NCBI GenBank assembly: GCA_031273985.1
Contig: JAISQV010000149.1
Coordinates: 1-7,736 of the forward strand
Source of the DNA: Spirochaetaceae bacterium
GTDB lineage: Bacteria > Spirochaetota > Spirochaetia > Treponematales > Breznakiellaceae
Length of the DNA stretch: 7,736 bases
Direction: 5' to 3'
A program made the translations under genes and the position numbers. Shown here one piece after another: positions 1 to 5,719 of this stretch. Below the pieces are notes generated by a model that was given only the letters and a program-made list of their open reading frames with translations, was not told the DNA's origin and searched no databases. Every line of letters begins with the position of its first letter. The stretch's first letter is position 1.

Positions 1-11
1 CGTAAACAAAC

Positions 12-713
12 ATGGCCTACGTTGAATTTAAAGAAGTTTGCAAATACTACCGGCTGGGCGAGAACCGGATCTGCGCCGCGGATCATCTCAATTTCGGGGT
101 TGAGCAGGGGGAATTCTGCGTCATCGCGGGCCCTTCCGGGGCGGGAAAAACCACCCTGCTCAATATGCTGGGGGGCATGGATTCCTGCGACGATGGGGAG
201 ATTTACCTCGACCGCCGGGAGGTAAGCGCCTTTAACGAATCCCGCCTCACCGAATACCGCCGCTACGATGTGGGCTTTGTGTTCCAGTTTTACAATCTGA
301 TACAGAATCTCACCGCCCTGGAGAATGTGGAGCTGGCCTCGGAGATATGCCGCACCCCCAGAGACCCCCGCGAAACCCTTGAGGCTGTGGGTCTTGCCGA
401 GCGGATGAACAACTTCCCCGCGCAGCTCTCCGGGGGCGAACAGCAGCGGGTCGCCATTGCCAGGGCGCTGGCCAAGAACCCCAAGATACTGCTCTGCGAC
501 GAACCCACGGGCGCCCTGGACTACAACACGGGCAAGCTCATCCTCAAGCTCCTCTGGGAGAGCTGCCGGGAGACAGGAAAAACGATCATCGTCATAACCC
601 ACAATCAGGCCATTGGCCGCATGGCGGACCGGATCATCCAGGTAAAGAACGGGCGCATCGTCAGCGCGGAAAGTAATCCCTTTCCCCTGGGTGTTGACAA
701 GATAGAGTGGTGA
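12..713 (+). CDS. ABC transporter ATP-binding protein (MacB/LolD type)
   Basis: This is the cytoplasmic ATPase that powers the FtsX-type permease encoded immediately downstream. The 233-residue protein has every ABC nucleotide-binding landmark: Walker A GPSGAGKTT at 40-48, Q-loop around Gln92 (FQFYNL), signature LSGGEQQR at 139-146, Walker B ILLCDEP at 159-165 with catalytic Glu164, D-loop GALD, and the switch His197 in ITHN. The length and the 'DEPTGALD' plus 'LSGGEQQRVAIARAL' wording are typical of the MacB/LolD/FtsE branch that pairs with FtsX-like permeases. ATG at 12 is the first possible start, because an in-frame TAA lies at 3-5. Only 11 upstream bases are visible and they show no Shine-Dalgarno sequence, so the promoter is outside the window. 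The stop TGA (711-713) overlaps the permease ATG, suggesting translational coupling. The substrate cannot be read from the sequence. Confidence 0.96.
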   Translation: MAYVEFKEVCKYYRLGENRICAADHLNFGVEQGEFCVIAGPSGAGKTTLLNMLGGMDSCDDGEIYLDRREVSAFNESRLTEYRRYDVGFVFQFYNLIQNLTALENVELASEICRTPRDPRETLEAVGLAERMNNFPAQLSGGEQQRVAIARALAKNPKILLCDEPTGALDYNTGKLILKLLWESCRETGKTIIVITHNQAIGRMADRIIQVKNGRIVSAESNPFPLGVDKIEW

Positions 714-3700
714 TGGTTCCGGGCAGGACCTTTCTCAAAACCCTCTGGCGGGAAATACGGTCCAGCCTGGGCCGCTTTTTTGCGCTTTTTGCCATCGTCG
801 CCCTGGGAACAGGATTCCTGGCGGGCCTCTTGGCAACTACCCCGGACATGAAATTCTCCATGGACCGCTATTTTGATGATACGGGAATGATGGATATTTT
901 CATCAAGGGGACCCTGGGTTTAAGCGAGGCCGACGCGGCGGCGCTGCGCCGGCATGAGGCGGTAGAAAAACTGCTCTGTGCGCGGGTGCTCGATGTCCCG
1001 GCGGCTGTTTCGGGGGGCGAGGAACTTACCGCGCGGGTCTATGGCCTTGACCTCCCCGGCGCCTTCGCCCCCGGCGCGGTGAACCGGCTGGAACTCCTCG
1101 AAGGGCGTATGCCCGCCTCTCCCGGTGAATGTCTGGCCCAGCAGGGCGGGGGCTACTTCGCCCGTCTTGCGCCGGGGGCGGCCGTCACGCTAAGCGGCGG
1201 CGCCTCCTTCAGGATCACGGGCTTCACCGTTACCGGGGTGGTCAAGAGCCCCCTCTATGTTGCCACCGACCGGGAGCCCAGCACCGAAGGAAACGGCAGG
1301 ATAGGCGCCGTGCTCTACGTGTCCGAGGAATGCTTCGATCTCCCCGCCTACACGGACTTCTTCATCACCCTCAAGGGCGCCGGGGAGCAAATCGCCTTTA
1401 CCGAGGCTTATCAATCCCTGGTGGACGCCGGGGTAAGCGCCCTGGAAGGCCTGGGAAGGGCCCGGGGCCCCCTGCGGGAGGCGGAGATTCGCGCGGAGGC
1501 CCGCTCCGGGGCCCTGGCGGAACTAGAGCGGGCGGAAGCCGCCTACCTGGCGGGGCGGGAACGCGCCGGGGAGGAGCTGGCCGCAGCCCGGGCCCGCCTG
1601 GAAGCCGCCGCCGGGGAGCTGGCCGCCGCTCAGGAGGAGCTGGACCGGGGCTGGGAGCGGCTTCACGGGGAGCGGGGCCGCGCCGAGGCGGAATTCGCCG
1701 TCCAGGAGGAGGCCCTGCGCCGGGGAGCGGAGCAGATCGCCCAGGCCCGCTCCGCCCTGGAGGAGGCCGGCGCCGCGCTGGAGGCAAACCGGGAAACCGT
1801 GGAAAAGACCCGGTCCTCCTGGTTCAGGATGCTCTTCCCCCAGGCGCGCCGGGGCGTGGCCCAGTACGATGAGGGTCTTGCCCGCTACGAGGCGGGCCTG
1901 GCCCGGATCAGGGAGGAGACGGAGCGGCTGGAGGAGGGGCGGCGGCTCCTGGAGGAGGGGCGGCTGAGCGCCGGGGCGGCCTTTGCCGGCGCGGAAACGG
2001 AACTGCGGCAGGGGGCGGCGGAACTGGAGGAGGGGCTGGAGCGGCTCCGGGGGGGGCGCGGCGAATTTGAGGCCCGCCGGAGGGAGGCCGAGGCGGAACT
2101 TGCCCAGGCGGAGCGGCGTATCCGGGAAGGGCGGCGGGAGCTGGAGAACATGGAGATTCCCGAAAGCCGCTGGTACGTGCTGGACCGGAACGCCAATGTG
2201 GGGGCCGTAACCTACGGGATGAACATAGAAAAGATCGCCGACCTCTCCAAAGTCTTCCCCCTGTTCTTCATGCTCGTGGCGGCCCTGGTGGCCCTTACCA
2301 CCATGACCCGCATGGTGGAGGAGGAACGGGGCCAGATAGGAACCCTCAAGGCCCTGGGTTTCAGAAAGCGGGCCATCTCGGCGAAGTACCTTGCCTACTG
2401 CGGAATCACCGGGGTCCTCGGTTCCGCGGCGGGAATGCTGGCGGGCTTCCGCATCCTGCCCGTCATCATCTACCGCGCCTTCGGAACCATCTACCGCCTG
2501 CCGCCGCCCCTGACCCCCTTCAACTGGACCATTGCCCTTGTCAGTTGCGGCCTCGTCCTGCTCTGCACCATAGGCGCAACCCTGGCGGCCTGCGTTGGCT
2601 CCCTCTGGGAAAAACCCGCCGCCCTGCTCCTCCCCCGGTCGCCGAAACCGGGAAAGCGAATCTTTCTTGAGTACATACCCTTCATCTGGCGGCGCCTCAA
2701 ATTCACCTACAAGATCAGCGCCCGGAATCTGCTGCGCTACAAGAGGCACTTTTTCATGACCCTCACGGGAATTGCCGGCTGCACGGCGCTGATCCTTACC
2801 GCCTTCGGCCTCCGGGATTCCCTCATCGACATAGCCCGGACACAGTTTTCCCGCATCCTGAAATACGATCTCCGCGTGGAACTGAAAGACGGCGCTGAAC
2901 CGGACGCGGTGTTGACAGCATTTCTGTCGCGCTTCGGGGAAGGCTCCTGGACCCCGGTGCGGAGCGGCTCCGGCTATATCCTCGACGGGCGGAACCGTTA
3001 CAGCGCGGAACTGTTTGTACCTGCGGACGGGGAAAGGCTGGGCGAGTTTATCACCCTCCAAAACAGGAAAACCGGCAAAAACCTGGACTTCCCCGATGAC
3101 GCGGTGATCATCACAGAAAAAATGTCGGAACTCCTCGGCCTCGGCCCCGGCGCTGAAATAACCCTGGAAGACGCCTCCGGGAAGCGCGCGCGGCTCACCG
3201 TTACCGGCGTTACCGAAAACTATGTGGGAATCCCCGTATACCTGGGCGCGGCCTCCTGGGAGAAACTTTCGGGCAGGGCCCTCTCCTTTCCGCTGCTCCT
3301 CGTAAAGACGGGCCTGCGCGGCCTTGCCGCCCAGGACGCTGCGGCGGCGGAAGTGCTCTCCGGCGAGGCGGCGGAGGCGGGCTTCACCTCGGAGACCCAG
3401 GAATCCTGGACCCGGCTCCTCCAGAGCATCAGCTTCGTGGTGCTGGTCCTGATAGCCGCCGCCGGGGGGCTGGGGGCGGCGGTACTCTTCAACCTGACCA
3501 ACATTAACATCACCGAAAGAAGCCGGGAACTGGCGACCCTCCGGGTGCTGGGCTTTCGCCGCCGGGAAGCCGCGTACTACATCTTTCGGGAAATCGCCAT
3601 CCTCACCATCATAGGCGCCGCCGCGGGACTGGCCCTGGGAGTGCCCCTCCACCGTTTCATTATCTCCGTGGCGGAGAATCCCGACCTCATGTTTGGCCGC

Positions 3701-3829
3701 CGCATAGCGCCCCTGAGCTACCTCCTCTCGGCGCTCTTCACGCTGCTCTTTTCACTCCTCGTGGACCTGCTCATGGTAGGCAAAATAAACCGCATCAACA
3801 TGGCGGCGTCCCTCAAGTCCCCGGATTAA
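713..3829 (+). CDS. FtsX-like ABC permease with a long coiled-coil insert
   Basis: This is the membrane partner of the upstream ATPase, 1038 residues from ATG 713. Order: an N-terminal transmembrane helix (about 21-41); a MacB-like extracytoplasmic domain (about 45-245); an Ala/Glu/Arg-rich coiled coil (about 252-482) broken at 367-380; a conserved 'WYVLDRNANVG' segment (487-497); a first FtsX unit (about 514-640) with ERGQIGTLKALGFRKRA; a second N-terminal helix (about 680-700); a second extracytoplasmic domain (about 715-900); and a second FtsX unit (about 905-1025) with ERSRELATLRVLGFRRREA. The repeated cytoplasmic 'TLKALGF/TLRVLGF' coupling motifs show a duplicated FtsX fold. Large coiled-coil FtsX permeases of this layout are common in anaerobic Firmicutes and usually annotated only as 'ABC transporter permease'. 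ATG 713 is preferred over in-frame GTG 707 and 710 because it forms a TGATG overlap with the ATPase stop. Likely roles are export or mechanotransmission at the cell envelope; the substrate is unknown. Confidence 0.93.
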   Translation: MVPGRTFLKTLWREIRSSLGRFFALFAIVALGTGFLAGLLATTPDMKFSMDRYFDDTGMMDIFIKGTLGLSEADAAALRRHEAVEKLLCARVLDVPAAVSGGEELTARVYGLDLPGAFAPGAVNRLELLEGRMPASPGECLAQQGGGYFARLAPGAAVTLSGGASFRITGFTVTGVVKSPLYVATDREPSTEGNGRIGAVLYVSEECFDLPAYTDFFITLKGAGEQIAFTEAYQSLVDAGVSALEGLGRARGPLREAEIRAEARSGALAELERAEAAYLAGRERAGEELAAARARLEAAAGELAAAQEELDRGWERLHGERGRAEAEFAVQEEALRRGAEQIAQARSALEEAGAALEANRETVEKTRSSWFRMLFPQARRGVAQYDEGLARYEAGLARIREETERLEEGRRLLEEGRLSAGAAFAGAETELRQGAAELEEGLERLRGGRGEFEARRREAEAELAQAERRIREGRRELENMEIPESRWYVLDRNANVGAVTYGMNIEKIADLSKVFPLFFMLVAALVALTTMTRMVEEERGQIGTLKALGFRKRAISAKYLAYCGITGVLGSAAGMLAGFRILPVIIYRAFGTIYRLPPPLTPFNWTIALVSCGLVLLCTIGATLAACVGSLWEKPAALLLPRSPKPGKRIFLEYIPFIWRRLKFTYKISARNLLRYKRHFFMTLTGIAGCTALILTAFGLRDSLIDIARTQFSRILKYDLRVELKDGAEPDAVLTAFLSRFGEGSWTPVRSGSGYILDGRNRYSAELFVPADGERLGEFITLQNRKTGKNLDFPDDAVIITEKMSELLGLGPGAEITLEDASGKRARLTVTGVTENYVGIPVYLGAASWEKLSGRALSFPLLLVKTGLRGLAAQDAAAAEVLSGEAAEAGFTSETQESWTRLLQSISFVVLVLIAAAGGLGAAVLFNLTNINITERSRELATLRVLGFRRREAAYYIFREIAILTIIGAAAGLALGVPLHRFIISVAENPDLMFGRRIAPLSYLLSALFTLLFSLLVDLLMVGKINRINMAASLKSPD
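1466..2158 (+). other. Coiled-coil hairpin region inside the permease
   Basis: This segment encodes residues 252-482 of the permease, dominated by Ala, Glu, Arg, Leu and Gly with repeated (L)EEGR-type heptads. Two 16-bp exact copies of CTGGAGGAGGGGCGGC (1928-1943 and 1949-1964) sit 21 bp apart, exactly one heptad of seven codons. The helical run breaks near residues 367-380 with a hydrophobic patch (SSWFRMLFP), giving two arms of about 115 and 100 residues, as expected for an antiparallel hairpin. The region is visibly more GC-rich than the flanking permease sequence, which accounts for the long spurious open frames on the opposite strand. The coiled-coil call comes from residue pattern, not a computed score. 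Confidence 0.75.
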
Positions 3830-3841
3830 GGTTAAGCCCCC

Positions 3842-3850
3842 CTGTAACGG
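3842..3850. repeat. Left copy of 9-bp target-site duplication
   Basis: CTGTAACGG lies directly outside the left terminal inverted repeat of the inserted element. An identical copy in the same orientation abuts the right terminal repeat at 4120-4128. A perfect 9-bp direct repeat touching both ends of an inverted-repeat pair is the expected scar of transposase-mediated insertion. Confidence 0.88.
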
Positions 3851-3867
3851 CTAAACTTGACTCATAA
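3851..3867 (+). repeat. Left terminal inverted repeat of the element
   Basis: CTAAACTTGACTCATAA read inward matches the inward reading of the right end, CTAAACTTGACCCACAA, at 15 of 17 positions. The outer 11 bases are identical, with mismatches only at positions 12 and 15. Similarity stops after position 17. Confidence 0.85.
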
Positions 3868-3956
3868 ATAAGGGCGTATAAAGAAGGACCAAGAGTTACA
3901 CTTTCCGCTGCGGTATAAAGGAAAAGTAAAGGCGCACGAGGGGTACACCAAGGCTC

Positions 3957-3985
3957 ACTTTCCCATTATGGAACTGAGGGAAAGT
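3957..3985. repeat. Internal hairpin of the element
   Basis: ACTTTCCC (3957-3964) pairs perfectly with GGGAAAGT (3978-3985) around a 13-base loop. A weaker version of the same pairing, ACTTTCC with GGAAAAGT, lies just upstream around 3900-3926. No T-run follows the stem on either strand, so it does not look like an intrinsic terminator; it is better read as internal structure of the mobile element. Confidence 0.6.
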
Positions 3986-3997
3986 AGAGGGAAAGTA
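3976..3997. repeat. Tandem 11-bp repeat GAGGGAAAGTA x2
   Basis: Two exact, directly adjacent copies of GAGGGAAAGTA occupy 3976-3986 and 3987-3997. A related GAAAAGTAAAGG at 3921-3932 resembles the GAAAGTAAAGG that continues from the second copy at 3991-4001. Each copy carries the right-arm sequence of the internal hairpin, so ACTTTCCC could pair with either one. Confidence 0.7.
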
Positions 3998-4102
3998 AAG
4001 GAAGACAAGAAAAGTACCACTGGACTCTCATATTCTTCTCCTTATCTTCCCTTCTTCGCCTTCGTGGTTTTTATTTTTGGGGATTGGTAATTAATCGTCG
4101 AG

Positions 4103-4119
4103 TTGTGGGTCAAGTTTAG
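4103..4119 (-). repeat. Right terminal inverted repeat of the element
   Basis: TTGTGGGTCAAGTTTAG is the inverted partner of the left end (15/17, outer 11 perfect). The TTA at 4116-4118 is read on the minus strand as the TAA stop codon of the EcfT-like gene, so the element contributes coding sequence to its neighbour. Confidence 0.85.
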
Positions 4120-4760
4120 CTGTAACGGGCCAGCGCAAAAGGAATCGCTGCCGGCAGCCAGGACAGTAACACTACCGCCGCAAGGATGATGCGCCCCCGG
4201 AGGCTCGTGGTTTTTGCGTAAAGCGCTGTTTCACCCTCTCCGGCGCTCCCGGCGCTCAGTTCCAGAAGGAGTTCGTCTATGCTGCCGCATATATCCTTGG
4301 GGTTCACCAGCCGCTTCTTTTCCGTGAGAAAGCTGAAGATACGGAAGGATTCGCCCAGGAGTTCCCCGAAAAGTCCGGGCAGCTTCAGGTCCGGCCTCAC
4401 GGAGGAGCGGGAGAGCATGATCAGGGCTTCCAGGGTGAGGCCCCGGCCCAGGCCGGTACGGAGCGCCCCGGCGGTGATTCGGAGGGGGCCCAGGCTGAGG
4501 AGAACCCTGCCATAGGGAACGAGGAGGTTTACGAGGGTTATGCTGAGGATGATGAGGATCGCATTGGGAAGCCGGGGCCGTCCGCCGGAAAGCCAGAGAA
4601 AGAGCGAAAAGAGGAGGAATTGTGCGGCCCTTCCGCCCACTTCAGGGTTAAAGAGCAGCGCCGGCAGGACGAGAAGTCCCGCGGCGCAGAGGTCCCGGCT
4701 TGAAAAAAACCGGGACCAGCGTTTCCGGCGGAGGAGACGGCTTTCCGCGTTATCTTTCAC
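4116..4760 (-). CDS. EcfT/CbiQ-like membrane protein, 3' end altered by insertion
   Basis: This 214-residue polytopic membrane protein looks like the transmembrane (T) component of an energy-coupling-factor transporter. Hydrophobic segments lie near residues 24-38, 45-58, 66-83 and 189-211, with an amphipathic, charged middle (about 90-185). The stretch LGPLRITAGALRTGLGRGLTLEALIML (90-116) is the best match to EcfT/CbiQ, where a similar 'I..eGL..gl...lRl' element precedes the cytoplasmic coupling helices. The classic Ala-Arg-Gly coupling motifs are not evident, so the assignment is tentative. Start is GTG at 4758-4760, preceded by GGAG at about six bases' spacing. It overlaps the upstream Gx-transporter gene by 11 bp, implying coupled translation. 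The C-terminus ARYS-stop is created by the adjacent mobile element; the reconstructed ancestral end would be ARYRGA-stop, two residues longer. A role in flavin trafficking or vitamin uptake is possible but unproven. Confidence 0.75.
   Translation of the reverse strand: MKDNAESRLLRRKRWSRFFSSRDLCAAGLLVLPALLFNPEVGGRAAQFLLFSLFLWLSGGRPRLPNAILIILSITLVNLLVPYGRVLLSLGPLRITAGALRTGLGRGLTLEALIMLSRSSVRPDLKLPGLFGELLGESFRIFSFLTEKKRLVNPKDICGSIDELLLELSAGSAGEGETALYAKTTSLRGRIILAAVVLLSWLPAAIPFALARYS
4120..4128. repeat. Right copy of 9-bp target-site duplication
   Basis: CTGTAACGG, identical to 3842-3850 and in the same orientation, directly abuts the right terminal repeat. It lies inside the last codons of the minus-strand EcfT-like gene (Arg-Tyr-Ser), which places the original insertion target within that gene's 3' end. 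Confidence 0.88.
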
Positions 4761-5328
4761 GGCTCTCTCCGGAGGGGCCGCCTGGGGGCCCTTTGAACAG
4801 GGAATGTTCGGCGTACCACCTGGACCTCCGGCTGAAGTATTCGCAGAAAAGCCCCAGGGCGGCGCCGCTCACGAGACCCATGGCCAGCAGGGGGGGCGCG
4901 ATGTAGCGGACACTCCGGCCAAAGACAAAAAAGCGGGCCAGCGCAAGTTGGCTCAGGTTGGAAACCATGGCTCCGGCTACGCTGGTTCCGGCGAAGCCAA
5001 GCCGCCCCCGGCAGAAGCGGCGCAGGCCAAACATGGAAAGCGCGGAGAGCAGGGTTCCTGCCGCGGAAAAGAGAAAAACGTATGAAAACAGGGTTCCTGT
5101 TATCAGGGCCTGGCCCAAAATCTTGATCGCCGTAACGAGGAGCAGTGTTGCCAGGGGAAATATATCTATCGCCAGCATGATGGGGAGATTTGCTATGCCC
5201 AGGCGCATGAAGGGAAGGGGTTTGGGGATAAGGTATTCTATTGTGGAAAGAAAGAGGCAGAAAGCTCCGAGAAGCGCAGCGTTTCTGCGCTGTTCTCCGG
5301 CGGCGGCATCGTTACCAGGTGAAGACAT
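4750..5328 (-). CDS. Gx transporter family protein (Hpre_diP_synt_I type)
   Basis: This 192-residue integral membrane protein belongs to the family long labelled 'heptaprenyl diphosphate synthase component I', now grouped with ECF S-component-like Gx transporters. Diagnostic segments are E31-YLIPKPLPFMRLGIANLP near residues 31-49, the helix LLVTAIKILGQALITGTLFS (about 63-82), and the loop-helix GTSVAGAMVSNLSQLALAR (114-132) followed by YIAPPLLAMGLVSGAALG. About five to six membrane helices are visible, and the C-terminal tail (about 165-192) is charged and Gly/Pro-rich. ATG at 5326-5328 is used; the upstream GGG-containing sequence is only a weak ribosome site, but the gene overlaps the NusG-II gene by 17 bp, so coupling can explain initiation. 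Such proteins are often found beside NusG-II domain proteins and extracytoplasmic flavin or quinone redox genes. The transported substrate is not known from the sequence, and I do not infer prenyl synthase activity. Confidence 0.85.
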   Translation of the reverse strand: MSSPGNDAAAGEQRRNAALLGAFCLFLSTIEYLIPKPLPFMRLGIANLPIMLAIDIFPLATLLLVTAIKILGQALITGTLFSYVFLFSAAGTLLSALSMFGLRRFCRGRLGFAGTSVAGAMVSNLSQLALARFFVFGRSVRYIAPPLLAMGLVSGAALGLFCEYFSRRSRWYAEHSLFKGPPGGPSGESRER

Positions 5329-5719
5329 CGGGTTCGCCCTTTCCGGAACCGGCGCCCTCTATCATGAGAAAAACTCCGTTGGGCAGGCAGGCATTCCAGG
5401 CGCCGTGGCTGCGGATATGCCCCGCCGCCACGCAGGTCTGGTTTTCACAGGGCGAGGAAAGAACCCGCGCCCTGCCGCCGGATATTTCCACCACCGTAGT
5501 GCCCAGGGGTCCGGCGACGGCTACCTGTTCTTCCGCGTCCAGGGGGAATATCCAGGAGCCGCCGGTCCCGCGTATCGTTACACGGGCTTCCCCCGTTGAG
5601 GGCCGGTAAGCCCCCAGGGCGGCGAGGGCGGTGAGGCCCAGGGCGAGGGCCATGACCGGTATATCCAGGACCTTGAGGAGCCGTCCCGTTAAGGGCCGCC
5701 CTGTCAAGGGCCGCTTCAT
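5312..5719 (-). CDS. NusG domain II-containing membrane-anchored protein
   Basis: This 135-residue protein has one N-terminal membrane helix (about 18-37) followed by a small extracytoplasmic NusG-II fold. Hallmarks are VTIRG near 47-51, the 'AGPLGTTVVEISGGRARVLSSPC' region (69-91), and the paired signature SPCENQTCV (89-97) with NACLPN (109-114). This gives Cys91, Cys96 and Cys111 in the pattern conserved in stand-alone NusG-II proteins. Despite the name there is no transcription-factor NGN domain, so this is not NusG. Such proteins commonly neighbour Gx transporters and redox modules; here the Gx-transporter gene overlaps its 3' end by 17 bp. The N-terminus contains a five-residue tandem repeat, RPLTG-RPLTG (3-12). 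The ATG at 5717-5719 has no convincing Shine-Dalgarno sequence and is directly abutted by a short GC hairpin, so the start is less certain than the product. Confidence 0.87.
   Translation of the reverse strand: MKRPLTGRPLTGRLLKVLDIPVMALALGLTALAALGAYRPSTGEARVTIRGTGGSWIFPLDAEEQVAVAGPLGTTVVEISGGRARVLSSPCENQTCVAAGHIRSHGAWNACLPNGVFLMIEGAGSGKGEPDVFTW
5681..5710. repeat. Two 15-bp tandem repeats in the NusG-II gene start
   Basis: CCGTCCCGTTAAGGG (5681-5695) and CCGCCCTGTCAAGGG (5696-5710) match at 12 of 15 positions and are in frame. They encode the repeated RPLTG pentapeptide on the minus strand just before the membrane helix. The three differences are all transitions. This looks like a local duplication in a low-constraint basic N-terminal tail. 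Confidence 0.6.

Larger units (their letters stand above)
3851..4119. mobile_element. MITE-like non-autonomous element, 269 bp
   Basis: This stretch between the two convergent genes has terminal inverted repeats CTAAACTTGAC at 3851-3861 and GTCAAGTTTAG at 4109-4119. They extend to 17 bp with two mismatches and are flanked on both sides by the 9-bp direct repeat CTGTAACGG. By hand count it is about 42% G+C, well below its surroundings. It has no transposase-sized frame; the longest plausible frames are a 40-codon plus-strand ORF (3968-4090) and a 21-codon minus-strand ORF, so any movement must depend on a transposase in trans. The interior holds a hairpin, tandem GAGGGAAAGTA repeats and a pyrimidine tract. 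The 9-bp duplication length is seen in several IS families (for example IS4-group and IS1 members), and I cannot assign a family from the terminal repeats. The right terminal repeat supplies the stop codon of the neighbouring minus-strand gene. Confidence 0.82.

Noticed and set aside
707..712. GTG 707 or GTG 710 as the permease start
   Set aside because: ATG at 713 overlaps the ATPase stop in the common TGATG arrangement and adds no implausible residues; the GTGs have no better ribosome site.
1129..1872. Plus-strand frame-shifted ORF of about 247 codons inside the permease
   Set aside because: Gly/Arg/Pro-rich shadow of the permease coding sequence in another frame; no start signal or domain.
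1523..3652. Open frame of about 709 codons antisense to the permease
   Set aside because: The opposite strand encodes a fully recognisable FtsX permease. The antisense product is Gly/Pro/Gln-rich without domains, as expected from GC-rich codon bias that depletes stop codons.
3857..3882. Promoter-like TTGACT and TATAAA inside the left end of the element
   Set aside because: The spacing is only 14 bp and no gene follows in that direction; the TTGAC is part of the terminal repeat.
4061..4080. Intrinsic terminator for the permease at the T-rich stretch
   Set aside because: There are two T-runs but no adjoining GC-rich stem; the internal hairpin lies about 80 bp away without a T-run.
4540..5085. 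Plus-strand ORF of about 181 codons opposite the EcfT-like and Gx-transporter genes
   Set aside because: It has no recognisable family and strong Arg/Ser/Pro bias, and it lies opposite two coupled membrane-protein genes.
4750..5328. Heptaprenyl diphosphate synthase component I activity
   Set aside because: The label is a legacy name for this membrane family; no prenyl synthase catalytic partner or Asp-rich motif is present, so a transporter-like role is the safer call.
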